From the NCBI RefSeq assembly GCF_000013745.1, contig NC_007925.1, positions 4,526,001 through 4,590,000 on the forward strand: a DNA stretch of 64,000 bases, read 5' to 3'. This DNA is from Rhodopseudomonas_A palustris_F. Its GTDB lineage: Bacteria; Pseudomonadota; Alphaproteobacteria; Rhizobiales; Xanthobacteraceae. The position numbers were made by a program, and so were the translations under genes. Numbering within the stretch: position 1 is the first letter of the stretch; each line of letters starts with the position of its first letter. Shown here one piece after another: positions 50,624 through 58,617 of this stretch. The notes beneath the pieces were generated by a model. The model was not told where the DNA came from and ran no database searches. It was given only the letters and a program-made list of their open reading frames with translations.

Positions 50624-51763
50624 ATGAAACAGATCACCTGCATCGACGACCTGCGCGACATTCACCAGCGCCGGGTGCCGAAGATGTTCTTCGACTACGT
50701 CGATCGCGGCTCCTACGCCGAAGAAACCCTGCGCGCCAACCGCGCCGATTTCCAGGACATCAAGTTCCGCCAGCGCATCCTGGTGGATATTTCGGAGCGC
50801 GACCTGTCCACCGACATCATCGGCGAGCGCGCGGCGCTGCCGCTGATCCTAGCCCCGGTCGGCTCGACCGGCATGCAATATGGCGACGGCGAGATCCACG
50901 CCTGCCGCGCCGCGCAGACCGCCGGCATCCCCTACACGCTGTCCACCATGTCGATCTGCTCGATCGAGGACGTCGCCGCCAATGTCGAGCAGCCGTTCTG
51001 GTTTCAGCTCTATGTGATGCGCGACCGCGGCTTCGTCAAAGCGCTGATCGAGCGCGCGATCGCCGCCAAATGCAGCGCGCTGGTGCTCACCGTCGACCTG
51101 CAGGTGATCGGCCAGCGCCATCAGGACATCAAGAACGGCATGTCGGTGCCCCCCGAAATCTTCCGGCTGAAGAACATCATCGACATCGCCACCAAGCCGC
51201 GCTGGGTGAAGGGCATCCTCGCCGGCAAGAGCCGCAACTTCGGCAATATCGCCGGCCACCTGCCGGGCTCCAAGGATTTGGGCTCGGTGTCGGCCTGGGT
51301 GGCGTCGCAGTTCGATCCGTCGCTGAGCTGGCGCGACATCGACTGGATCCGCTCGATCTGGCCGGGCAAGCTGATCATCAAGGGCATTCTCGACGTCGAG
51401 GACGCCGCCCTTGCGGTGAAGGCCGGCGCCGAGGCGCTGGTGGTGTCGAACCATGGCGGCCGCCAGCTCGACGGCGCGCCGTCCTCGATCGAAGTGTTGC
51501 CCGACGTGGTCGACGCGGTCGGCGACCAGATCGAGGTGATGTTCGACGGCGGCATCCGCTCCGGGCAGGACGTGATGCGGGCACTGGCGCTCGGCGCCCG
51601 CTCCTGCATGATCGGCCGCGCCTATATCTACGGCCTCGGCGCGTTCGGCGGCCCCGGCGTGGCGAAAGCGATCGACATCATCAAGAACGAACTCTCCACC
51701 ACCATGGCGCTGTGCGGCGTCAATTCGATCGACGAGATCGACGACCACGTGCTGGCGTTGTAG
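50624..51763 (+). CDS. lldD: Alpha-hydroxy-acid oxidising protein (L-lactate dehydrogenase type)
   Basis: A 379-residue FMN-dependent dehydrogenase. The catalytic His is in 'VVSNHGGRQLDGAPSSIEVL' (about residues 271-290), the FMN-phosphate loop is 'VMFDGGIRSGQDVMRALALG', and the N-terminal 'VPKMFFDYVDRGSYAEETLR' is typical of the LldD/glycolate-oxidase family. LldD oxidises L-lactate to pyruvate and feeds electrons to the quinone pool. Length equals LldD (about 380). Mandelate or glycolate are alternative substrates. No lldP/lldR neighbours are present, so induction cannot be inferred. Tandem repeats follow the gene. Confidence 0.88.
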   Translation: MKQITCIDDLRDIHQRRVPKMFFDYVDRGSYAEETLRANRADFQDIKFRQRILVDISERDLSTDIIGERAALPLILAPVGSTGMQYGDGEIHACRAAQTAGIPYTLSTMSICSIEDVAANVEQPFWFQLYVMRDRGFVKALIERAIAAKCSALVLTVDLQVIGQRHQDIKNGMSVPPEIFRLKNIIDIATKPRWVKGILAGKSRNFGNIAGHLPGSKDLGSVSAWVASQFDPSLSWRDIDWIRSIWPGKLIIKGILDVEDAALAVKAGAEALVVSNHGGRQLDGAPSSIEVLPDVVDAVGDQIEVMFDGGIRSGQDVMRALALGARSCMIGRAYIYGLGAFGGPGVAKAIDIIKNELSTTMALCGVNSIDEIDDHVLAL

Positions 51764-51780
51764 TCGGACAGCTCCGCAAG

Positions 51781-51944
51781 GTGACGTCATCCTGAGGTGC
51801 GCGCCGGCGGCGCTTTTGCGCCGGCCGGCGTGCCTCGAAGGATCGGCTGCGAGGGCTGGCGGCACCGCCAAGCCCGCGGCCCATCCTTCGAGACGCCCGG
51901 CTTCGCCCTTCGGGCTTCGCCGGGCTCCTCAGGATGACGGCGCG
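51781..51944. repeat. GACGTCATCCTGAGG palindromic element, copy 1
   Basis: Terminal inverted repeats CGTCATCCTGAGG / CCTCAGGATGACG (13 bp), with an internal block GCCTCGAAGGATCGG...CCATCCTTCGAGACG and a hairpin CGGCTTCGCCCTTCGGGCTTC... near the right end. MITE-like layout with no coding capacity. It belongs to a class of dispersed repeats common in Rhizobiales. Confidence 0.8.
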
Positions 51945-51961
51945 TGGTGGAATTCGGAAAG

Positions 51962-52125
51962 GTGACGTCATCCTGAGGTGCACGCCGGCGGCGCTCTTGC
52001 GCCGGCCGGCGTGCCTCGAAGGATCGGCCGCGAGGGCTGGCGGCACCGCCAAGCCCGCGGCCCATCCTTCGAGACGCCCGGCTTCGCCCTTCGGGCTTCG
52101 CCGGGCTCCTCAGGATGACGTCGCG
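51962..52125. repeat. GACGTCATCCTGAGG palindromic element, copy 2
   Basis: Nearly identical to copy 1 (a few substitutions, for example GCGCGCCGG to GCACGCCGG and GGATCGGCTG to GGATCGGCCG), in the same orientation and 181 bp further on. The linker 'AAGGTGACGTC' is also repeated, so the duplication included flanking DNA. Confidence 0.8.
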
Positions 52126-52222
52126 TTGTGGGGCGGCGCAGATACGTCGCAGCGCTGCGCGAGCAGGTCATACGTCCGGCCATGAGGTTTTATCTCAACC
52201 TCAACCGCGGCGGCAGCGCGTT

Positions 52223-52259
52223 CCCCTCCCCCTTGCGGGGAGGGGTTGGGGGTGGGGGT
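52223..52259. repeat. CCCCTCCCCC palindrome, left of an inverted pair
   Basis: CCCCTCCCCCTTGCGGGG-AGGGG then TTGGGGGTGGGGGT. The inverse copy is at 52362-52399. Confidence 0.65.
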
Positions 52260-52361
52260 GCCGCGTCGGGATAGTGCCGCGTGGGCGCTATGCACGATGG
52301 CACGCCGTCGGGCTTTGAACTCATCAGTCCGAGAAGAGTTGGACGAGCGCCGTGCTCGGAG

Positions 52362-52399
52362 ACCCCCACCCCCGACCCCTCCCCGCAAGGGGGAGGGGA
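52362..52399. repeat. CCCCTCCCCC palindrome, right of an inverted pair
   Basis: ACCCCCACCCCCG then ACCCCTCCCCGCAAGGGGGA-GGGGA, the reverse complement of 52223-52259. It ends 5 bp before the aroE stop codon and may help end aroE transcripts. Confidence 0.65.
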
Positions 52400-52404
52400 G
52401 AAAA

Positions 52405-53238
52405 CTACGCCGGCGCCAGATCCGCCTCGATCAGCGCGCGCAGTTCGGGCGTTACCGAAGGCCTGGTGCCGAACCACAATTCGAAGCCGCGCACCGCCTG
52501 GTGCAGCAGCATGCCGAGGCCGTCGGCGGTGGCGAGGCCGCGGGCGCGGGCGGCGGCGAGCAGCGGCGTCTCGAGCGGCACATAGACCAGATCGGCGACC
52601 GCGGCGTCCGTCGGCAACAAGCCGATGTCGACCTCGAGCGCCGGCTGGCCCTTCATGCCGAGCGAGGTGGTGTTGACCAGCAGTTTCGCCCGCGGCAACA
52701 CCGCGGCGAGATCCTGCCAGGCGGTCGGCACCACGTCGGCGTTGAATTGATCGGCCACCGCCTGGGCGCGGTCCAGCGTGCGGTTGGCGAGATGGATGCG
52801 CTTGATGCCGCGCTCGATCAGCCCGAACACCACGGCGCGCGACGAACCGCCGGCGCCGAGCACCAGCGCCTCGTCGATTCCGTCCCAGCCCGGCGCGCAG
52901 GCGTCGAGATTGTTGAGGAAGCCTTCGATATCGGTATTGGTCGAACGCAGCGTCTCACCATCATACCACAGCGTATTGGCAGCGCCGACCGCACGGGCGC
53001 GGGCGTCCGGCTCGGTCAAGAGTAGCGCGCGCTCCTTGTGCGGGATGGTGACGTTGGCGCCGAGATAGCCGTGCGTCGACAGATGCAGCACGAACTCGCC
53101 AAAACCTTCCGGCGGCACCGATTCGATGGCGTAGCCGCCCTCGATGCCGAGCGTGCGCAGCCAGTAATGATGAATCATCGGCGAGCGGGAATGCGCCGCG
53201 GGCCAGCCGATCAGGCAGGCGGCCTTGATCCGGGTCAT
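52405..53238 (-). CDS. aroE: Shikimate dehydrogenase
   Basis: A 277-residue NADPH enzyme reducing 3-dehydroshikimate in aromatic amino-acid synthesis. The active-site pair is Lys68 in 'NVTIPHKERALL' and Asp103 in 'NTDIEGFLNNL'; 'IGWPAAHSRSPMIHHYWL' binds shikimate and 'VLGAGGSSRAVVFGLIERGI' binds NADP, followed by 'ANRTLDRAQA' with the NADP-preferring Arg. Length matches AroE (272). It is downstream of the small HTH gene on the same strand, with 37 bp between, so the two may be co-transcribed. Confidence 0.96.
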   Translation of the reverse strand: MTRIKAACLIGWPAAHSRSPMIHHYWLRTLGIEGGYAIESVPPEGFGEFVLHLSTHGYLGANVTIPHKERALLLTEPDARARAVGAANTLWYDGETLRSTNTDIEGFLNNLDACAPGWDGIDEALVLGAGGSSRAVVFGLIERGIKRIHLANRTLDRAQAVADQFNADVVPTAWQDLAAVLPRAKLLVNTTSLGMKGQPALEVDIGLLPTDAAVADLVYVPLETPLLAAARARGLATADGLGMLLHQAVRGFELWFGTRPSVTPELRALIEADLAPA

Positions 53239-53275
53239 GATCGACGATCCTTGTCCTGGCGAACGGCCACCGCGG

Positions 53276-53548
53276 TCAGGGCCCCACCGGCGGCGGCGGC
53301 CCGGGCTGTTTCAGCCGCACGCCGCGCCCGCCGTCGTCGCTGCGGGTGTGCTCGCCGATCAATTCCACCCCGGCGCGGTTCAGCGCCTCGACCACCCGGG
53401 TCAGCGAATCGACGATGCCGCGAACGTTGCCGACGCTGGCTTCCATGCGTTGGATGGTCGGCACCGAGACGCCGGCCAGTTCGGCCAGCGTGCGCTGGTC
53501 GATCCCCAACAGCGCGCGGGCGGCGCGCATCTGAAATGAAGTAATCAC
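53276..53548 (-). CDS. Small XRE-family HTH regulator
   Basis: A 90-residue protein that is essentially one Cro/C1-type helix-turn-helix: 'QMRAARALLGIDQRTLAELA' (first helices), 'GVSVPTIQRMEASVG' (recognition helix) and 'VVEALNRAGVELIGEHTRSD', as in many short alphaproteobacterial regulators that begin M/V-IT-x-FQMRAARALLG. The start is therefore taken as GTG at 53548. About 55 bp upstream lies a perfect 15-bp inverted repeat, possibly its operator. The target genes are unknown; aroE is next on the same strand. Confidence 0.85.
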   Translation of the reverse strand: MITSFQMRAARALLGIDQRTLAELAGVSVPTIQRMEASVGNVRGIVDSLTRVVEALNRAGVELIGEHTRSDDGGRGVRLKQPGPPPPVGP

Positions 53549-53602
53549 GTGCAATATCCGACTTGACGACGCAGGCGACAGAAGACAAGCCGCAAACATA
53601 AA

Positions 53603-53637
53603 CGGCTTCGATGATGTTTGATACATCATCGAAGCCG
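53603..53637 (-). promoter_or_regulatory. Perfect 15-bp inverted repeat between EF-G-like and HTH genes
   Basis: CGGCTTCGATGATGT (53603-53617), TTGAT, ACATCATCGAAGCCG (53623-53637). On the minus strand it is followed by TTTATGTTTG. It is 35 bp after the stop of the EF-G-like gene and 55 bp before the HTH gene, so it could be the intrinsic terminator of the former, the operator of the latter, or both. Confidence 0.7.
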
Positions 53638-53671
53638 GATTGTTTTTGATCGGGCCCGTGTTGCGGGCGGC

Positions 53672-55720
53672 TCAGGCGGCCGCGGGACGGTTGGCGGCGA
53701 TGATCTGCTCGGCGGCGCGCCCGGTGACTTCGGCCATGTGGTCGAAGCTGCGGGTGAAGCTGCCGGTGCCGGCGGTCGCCGAACGCAGCTCGACGATCAG
53801 ATCGCCGATCTCGGCCTCCGGCATCATCGCGCGGACCAGATCCCAGCCGGGCCAGCCGTCGCGGGTGTCGAAGCCGAGAATCTGGCCGCGCCGCCCCGAC
53901 AGGATGGCGTTGACCTTGGCGGTGGCGTCGGTCGGGCAGACGATCTCGACGATGTGGATCGGCTCCAACAGCACCGGCTGGCACTGCGGCAACGCTTCGA
54001 CGACGCCGATCCGGCCGGCGGTGCGGAACGCCATATCGGAGGAATCCACGGTGTGGAACGAGCCGTCGATCAGCGTTACCTGCACGTCAACCACCGGGAA
54101 GCCGAGCGGCCCATGCAGCAACGCATCGACCACGCCCTCCTCGACCGCCGGGATGTAGTTGCGCGGCACCGCGCCGCCGACCACTTTCTCGGCGAAGCTG
54201 AAGCCGGTCGAGCGCGGCAGCGGACCGACCTCCAGCACCACGTCGCCGAACTGGCCGTGGCCGCCGGACTGCTTCTTGTGCCGGCCGCGCTGGGTGATCG
54301 ACTTGCGGATCGTCTCCTGATAGCCGATCGCCGGCGGATGCGATTTCACGGTCACGCCAAAGCGGTCCTGCAACCGCTCCAGCGCCACCCGCAGATGCAT
54401 CTCGCCCTGCCCCCACAGCACGATGTCGTGGGTGCGGCTGTTGTGGATCACGGTCAGCGAGGGATCCTCCTCGTTCAGCCGCAGCAAGGCCTGGCCGAGC
54501 TTGACGTCGTCCTTGCGGTCGGCCGCCGACAGCGCCATCGCCAGCACCGGAGCGGTCGGCACCACCTGCACCAGCGCGGCCGGGGTGGCCTTGCCGGTCG
54601 ACAGCGTGTCGCCGGTCTTGACCGCGTCGAGCTTGCCGAGCGCCACCATGTCGCCGGCCGCGGCCGTCGCGCGCTTGGTGTCGTGGCCGCCGGTCACGGC
54701 GTGGATGCCGGAGACTTTGCCGGTCTCGCCGCTGGAGGCGTGAACCAAAGCGCCGTCCTCGAGCTGGCCGGTCAGCACGCGGGCCAGCGACAGCTTGCCG
54801 CCGTGCTGCAGATGGTTGGTCTTGAACACATAGGCCAGCGCGTCGGGGCCATTGGCGCCGAGCCGGGCCGCGGTCTCGGCGACGTCGGGCGCCTCGTGGC
54901 GCAGCGCCTTCAACAGCCGCAGCACGCCGTTCTCGCGCAATGCCGAGCCGAGCAGCACCGGACAGATCACGCCCTCGCGCAATTCGCGGGCGAGATCGTC
55001 GAACACCGCGTCACGCGGCGGCGCGACGTCCTCGAGCAATTGCTCCATCAGCGCGTCGTCGTGATCGGCGAGCTTCTCCAGCATCGAGAACCGCGCCTCC
55101 TTGCCGCGGTCGAGATCGCCGCCTTCCAGCGCGATCACCTCGGAGGCCTTGTGCTCGCGGTAAACGAAGGCGCGCTCCAGCGCGAGATCGACATAACCGC
55201 CGATCAGGTCGCCATTCCAGATCGGAATCTGCCGCAACACCAGCGGAATCCGCGAGGCCGGCTGCAGGATGCTCAACACATCGCGCGTCGCCGTATTGGC
55301 CTTGTCGATCTTGTTGAGAAACAGAAACCGGGGAATCCCGAGATCTTCCAGCTCGCGCAGGATGATCTGCAGCTGCGGCAGCTTGCGCTCGTCGGCTTCG
55401 CAGACCACCACGGCGGCGTCCACCGCCGGCAGCGCGGCGCGCATGTCATGCGCGAATTCGACCGATCCCGGACAATCGATGAAGGTGTAGGTATCGTCCA
55501 TGAAGCTGGTGGTCGCGGCGGTCAAGCCGACGCCCATCTTGTGATGCCGCGCCTCCGGACTGGAGTCGCCGAACGAGGTCCCGGCGTCGACGCTGCCGGC
55601 GCGGGGGATCGCACCGGTGCGGGCCAGGATGGCTTCGAGCAGTGTGGTTTTTCCGCTTTGGAAAGGGCCCACCAGTGCGATGCACCGTGGACCGCGGGGA
55701 CTTCTGAGGTTCTGTCCCAT
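53672..55720 (-). CDS. Elongation-factor-G-like GTPase (divergent paralogue)
   Basis: A 682-residue translational GTPase with the full EF-G domain order (G, II, III, IV, V) but changed GTPase motifs: G1 is 'GPFQSGKTT' (residues 18-26) instead of AHVDAGKTT; G3 is 'DCPGSVEF' (82-89), so Ser86 replaces the catalytic His of DTPGH; G4 'NKIDK' is normal. The usual switch-I RGITI is 'HKMGVGLTAAT'. AAGGAGG precedes the ATG at 55720; an open extension is unsupported. Such EF-G-like proteins are found beside the canonical FusA in Rhizobiales; a role in recycling, stress or regulation rather than elongation is plausible. It stands alone, with a strong hairpin behind it. Confidence 0.9.
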   Translation of the reverse strand: MGQNLRSPRGPRCIALVGPFQSGKTTLLEAILARTGAIPRAGSVDAGTSFGDSSPEARHHKMGVGLTAATTSFMDDTYTFIDCPGSVEFAHDMRAALPAVDAAVVVCEADERKLPQLQIILRELEDLGIPRFLFLNKIDKANTATRDVLSILQPASRIPLVLRQIPIWNGDLIGGYVDLALERAFVYREHKASEVIALEGGDLDRGKEARFSMLEKLADHDDALMEQLLEDVAPPRDAVFDDLARELREGVICPVLLGSALRENGVLRLLKALRHEAPDVAETAARLGANGPDALAYVFKTNHLQHGGKLSLARVLTGQLEDGALVHASSGETGKVSGIHAVTGGHDTKRATAAAGDMVALGKLDAVKTGDTLSTGKATPAALVQVVPTAPVLAMALSAADRKDDVKLGQALLRLNEEDPSLTVIHNSRTHDIVLWGQGEMHLRVALERLQDRFGVTVKSHPPAIGYQETIRKSITQRGRHKKQSGGHGQFGDVVLEVGPLPRSTGFSFAEKVVGGAVPRNYIPAVEEGVVDALLHGPLGFPVVDVQVTLIDGSFHTVDSSDMAFRTAGRIGVVEALPQCQPVLLEPIHIVEIVCPTDATAKVNAILSGRRGQILGFDTRDGWPGWDLVRAMMPEAEIGDLIVELRSATAGTGSFTRSFDHMAEVTGRAAEQIIAANRPAAA

Positions 55721-55923
55721 CGCCGCCTCCTTGGTTGGAGCTCGGCCCATGATTGGGTCGGCGGCGGATCGTTTCAGGGGAGCCTGCGCTTTGCAAGCAG
55801 GAAAATAGTCGCGCGAGAAACGCAACAGTTGAGAAAGATCAATGACATGCGGATTTTTCCGAACGCCGGCGAGCGCGCCGGCGTTCGGTTCACAGCCTCA
55901 TCAGCTCATAAAGCGAGGAGCGC

Positions 55924-56397
55924 TCAGCGCCCCGGGCGTAGCTCGAGGCCCGCGAGCCCCACCGCCACGTTGATGCCGGTCGAGCCCTGCAGGCTGAGCG
56001 GCTGCAGGGCGATCGAATTTGCCGAGCCGCCGACCAGCACGTTGGCGCCGAGCCCGACGCCGACCGACGCCGAGCCCTGTGCGCCGGCGTAATTGCCGGA
56101 CAGATCGCCGACCGCCGCGCGCTCGATCGGCGCGAACACCGCCCAGGCCAGGCCGGTCTCCTGGGTGATGCCGAGGTCGAGGCCGACCTTGCGGATGGTG
56201 GCGACGTAGGGCTGATCCGGATGGCCTTCGGCCCGCAGCACGCAGCCGAGATTGGTCACCGAGCCGACGATGAAGCCGACGCTGGCGCCGCCGCGGCACT
56301 CCAGCACGCCGATCTGCACCCGGGACTGCTGCGCCTCGGCGCTGCCGGCGACGAACACGGCGGTGGTGATACCAAGCAGGAGCGAAAGTCGGCGCAT
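55924..56397 (-). CDS. DUF992 family exported protein (1)
   Basis: A 157-residue secreted or periplasmic protein with signal peptide (about 1-22, cut after 'AEA') and the DUF992 pattern 'VQIGVLECRGGASVGFIVGS' ... 'LGCVLRAEGHPDQPYVATIR' ... 'GLAWAVFAPIERAAVGDLSG', two Cys and a Gly-rich C-terminal half ('ASVGVGLGANVLVGGSANSI') likely to form a beta-sandwich or barrel. DUF992 is restricted to Alphaproteobacteria and has no known function. GGAGA precedes the ATG. It follows a second DUF992 gene on the same strand, 195 bp apart. Confidence 0.85.
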   Translation of the reverse strand: MRRLSLLLGITTAVFVAGSAEAQQSRVQIGVLECRGGASVGFIVGSVTNLGCVLRAEGHPDQPYVATIRKVGLDLGITQETGLAWAVFAPIERAAVGDLSGNYAGAQGSASVGVGLGANVLVGGSANSIALQPLSLQGSTGINVAVGLAGLELRPGR

Positions 56398-56527
56398 GAC
56401 AGATCTCCGGGTGAGCGACGTGATGCAGGATATTGCAGGGCCCCTTGGGGCTTGCGGCGCAGCGGAACTACGCGCCGCAATCTAGTCATAGCCTTTGCGA
56501 ATCTTCAATGCGGCGGCGACGCTCCGC

Positions 56528-56558
56528 AAAAAAAGGGCCCGCCGAAGCGAGCCCTTTT
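56528..56558 (-). terminator. Intrinsic terminator after DUF992 gene 2
   Basis: Minus strand: AAAAGGGCTCGC-TTCG-GCGGGCCC followed by TTTTTTT, with two mismatched pairs in the stem. It lies 35-65 bp after the stop of the gene at 56593-57114 and separates the two DUF992 genes into different transcripts. Confidence 0.85.
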
Positions 56559-56592
56559 CCGATCGCGAATGATTCGCGACGGTAACTAGTTG

Positions 56593-57114
56593 TTAGCGAT
56601 GACGGCGATGATGCCGAACGGCGCGGCGCGGGCCGCGCAGATCGGCGGGGCGCAGCTGCAGATCGGCGACGCCGGCGGTGACGTTCAGACCGGTCTGACC
56701 CTGCAGGCTGAGCGGCTGCAGCGAGTAGGCATTGGACGAGCCGCCAACCAACAGGTTGCCGCCGAAGCCGACGCCGACCGACGCATTGGCGCCGACGCCG
56801 CCGTAGCTGCCGGCGAGATCGCCGCGGCCGATCCGATCGGTCGGCGCGTAGACCGCCCAAGCAAAGCCGGTGTCCTGGGTGAAGCCGAGATCAAGGCCGA
56901 ACCGATGAATGGTAGCAACGTAGGGCTCGGGACGACGACCGTCGGCGCGGAAGGCGCACTGCAGATCGGTCACCGAGCCGACGACGAAGCCGACATTCTG
57001 GCCGCCGGAGCATTCGAGCACGCCGACCTGCAACTGGCGCTGCTGCGCGTTGGCGGTGGCGACCGAAGCAACCAGCGAGAGCGCTGCGATACCGAACAAA
57101 CTTGAAAGACGCAT
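56593..57114 (-). CDS. DUF992 family exported protein (2)
   Basis: A 173-residue paralogue of the neighbouring DUF992 protein: signal peptide (about 1-23, 'ATANA-QQ'), 'LQVGVLECSGGQNVGFVVGS', 'LQCAFRADGRRPEPYVATIH', 'GFAWAVYAPTDRIGRGDLAG', and the Gly-rich 'GFGGNLLVGGSSNAYSLQPL' segment. It differs at the end, with a basic tail 'RGPRRAVRHHRRHR' that paralogue 1 lacks. GGAGA lies 9 bp before the ATG at 57114. Localised to the periplasm or outside; role unknown. Confidence 0.85.
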   Translation of the reverse strand: MRLSSLFGIAALSLVASVATANAQQRQLQVGVLECSGGQNVGFVVGSVTDLQCAFRADGRRPEPYVATIHRFGLDLGFTQDTGFAWAVYAPTDRIGRGDLAGSYGGVGANASVGVGFGGNLLVGGSSNAYSLQPLSLQGQTGLNVTAGVADLQLRPADLRGPRRAVRHHRRHR

Positions 57115-57222
57115 AGTAGTAGTCTCCGATGAGGAATTGATGCCGGGGCACAGGATGCAAGAGCCGTGTTCAAAACAAGGCGCTGGCGTCACAAACTGTC
57201 GAAAAAGTTCCCAACCTTTGGC

Positions 57223-58425
57223 TTATTTGAGATTTCCGCAGAACCGTTGGATGCGCTTGCAGGCCTCTTCGAGGTCGGCGGTCTTGGTAGCGTAAGAAAT
57301 CCGGAACGCCGGGCCGAGCCCGAACGCCGAGCCCTGCACCACCGCGACGCCTTCGGCTTCCAGCAATTCGGTGACGAAATCCTGGTCGTTGCCGATGACG
57401 TTGCCCGACGGCGCGGTCTTGCCGATGGTGCCGGCGCAGGACGGATAGACGTAGAACGCGCCTTCCGGCCGCGGGCAATCGATGCCATTGGCCTGGTTCA
57501 GCATCGACACCACCAGATCGCGGCGCTCCTTGAACACTTTGTTGTGGGTCGGGATGAAGTCCTGCGGCCCGTTCAGCGCTTCCACCGCGGCCCATTGGGC
57601 GATCGACGACGGATTCGAGGTCGACTGCGACTGGATCGTGGTCATCGCCTTGACCAATTGCGCCGGGCCGCCGGCATAGCCGATCCGCCAGCCGGTCATG
57701 CAATAGGCCTTGGAGACGCCGTTCACCGTCAGCGTGCGGTCGAACAATTTGGGTTCGATCTGCGCCGGCGTGGTGAAGACGAAATCGTCATAAACCAGGT
57801 GCTCGTACATGTCGTCGGTCATCACCCAGACATGCGGGTGCCTCACCAGCACGTCGGTCAGGGCTTTCAACTCGGCATGCGAATAGGCGGCGCCGGTCGG
57901 GTTCGACGGCGAATTCAGGATCACCCATTTGGTCTTCGGCGTGATCGCGGCCTCCAGCGCCTGGGGCTGCAGCTTGAAGCCGAACTCGGCGGTGCACACC
58001 ACCGGCACCGACTCGCCGCCCGCCAGCGCCACCATCTCCGGATAGCTCACCCAATACGGCGCCGGGATGATCACCTCGTCGCCGGGATTGAGGGTCGCCA
58101 CCAGCGCGTTGTACAACACCTGCTTGCCGCCGGTGCCGACGATGATCTGGTTCGGCTTGTAGTCGAGGCTGTTCTCGCGCTTGAACTTGGCGATGATCGC
58201 CTGCTTCAATTCGGGAATGCCGTCGACCGCGGTGTATTTGGTCTTGCCGGCCTCGATGGCGTGGATCGCGGCGAGCTTGATGTTGGCTGGGGTGTCGAAA
58301 TCCGGCTCGCCCGAGCCGAGCCCGATGACGTTGCGGCCAGCCGCTTTCAGCTCCCGCGCTTTATCCGTCACCGCGATGGTCGCGGACGGCTTCACACGGT
58401 CGAGCGCAGCGGACAAAAACGACAT
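57223..58425 (-). CDS. aspC: Aspartate aminotransferase (class I/Ib)
   Basis: A 400-residue PLP enzyme of the rhizobial AatA type. The PLP Lys (Lys239) is in 'VNGVSKAYCMTGWRIGYAGG', preceded by 'ILNSPSNPTGAAYSHAEL' and followed by the phosphate-binding Arg in 'MTGWRIGY'; the C-terminal substrate Arg is in 'PAFRISYATKTA'. It interconverts aspartate/2-oxoglutarate and oxaloacetate/glutamate; enzymes of this branch often also act as prephenate aminotransferase. Three ATGs in a row occur; the third (58425) is best spaced from AAGGA and gives exactly 400 residues. Divergent from the GT87 gene. Confidence 0.93.
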   Translation of the reverse strand: MSFLSAALDRVKPSATIAVTDKARELKAAGRNVIGLGSGEPDFDTPANIKLAAIHAIEAGKTKYTAVDGIPELKQAIIAKFKRENSLDYKPNQIIVGTGGKQVLYNALVATLNPGDEVIIPAPYWVSYPEMVALAGGESVPVVCTAEFGFKLQPQALEAAITPKTKWVILNSPSNPTGAAYSHAELKALTDVLVRHPHVWVMTDDMYEHLVYDDFVFTTPAQIEPKLFDRTLTVNGVSKAYCMTGWRIGYAGGPAQLVKAMTTIQSQSTSNPSSIAQWAAVEALNGPQDFIPTHNKVFKERRDLVVSMLNQANGIDCPRPEGAFYVYPSCAGTIGKTAPSGNVIGNDQDFVTELLEAEGVAVVQGSAFGLGPAFRISYATKTADLEEACKRIQRFCGNLK

Positions 58426-58617
58426 CATCATCTTCCTTGCAAGCGTCGAGAACCAGCGATTGTCACGGGCTCGATCTGACGGGATGGCCGCACACTAAGC
58501 GGCGATCCCGTGGTCCGCAAGCCGGTTGCGCGCATGGCGCATGCGCTGCCGTGCTTTAGACAACGTTAAAACGGGCTCGCTAGGGTTCGCGCAACTTTTG
58601 ATAAGTGGCACGGCGAC

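Larger units (their letters stand above)
51764..52404. other. 640-bp repeat-filled gap between lldD and aroE
   Basis: No gene. Two tandem copies of a 164-bp palindromic element (51781-51944, 51962-52125; period 181 bp) are followed by an inverted pair of CCCCTCCCC palindromes (52223-52259 and 52362-52399) that could close a loop of about 100 bp. lldD and aroE converge on this region. Confidence 0.75.

Noticed and set aside
51781..52125. Short frames inside the tandem repeats as genes
   Set aside because: They are the translated form of palindromic repeats present in both copies, without ribosome-binding sites.
53672..55720. Calling this gene fusA
   Set aside because: The G1, switch-I and G3 motifs are altered and there are no rpsL/rpsG/tuf neighbours; it is a paralogue, not the housekeeping factor.
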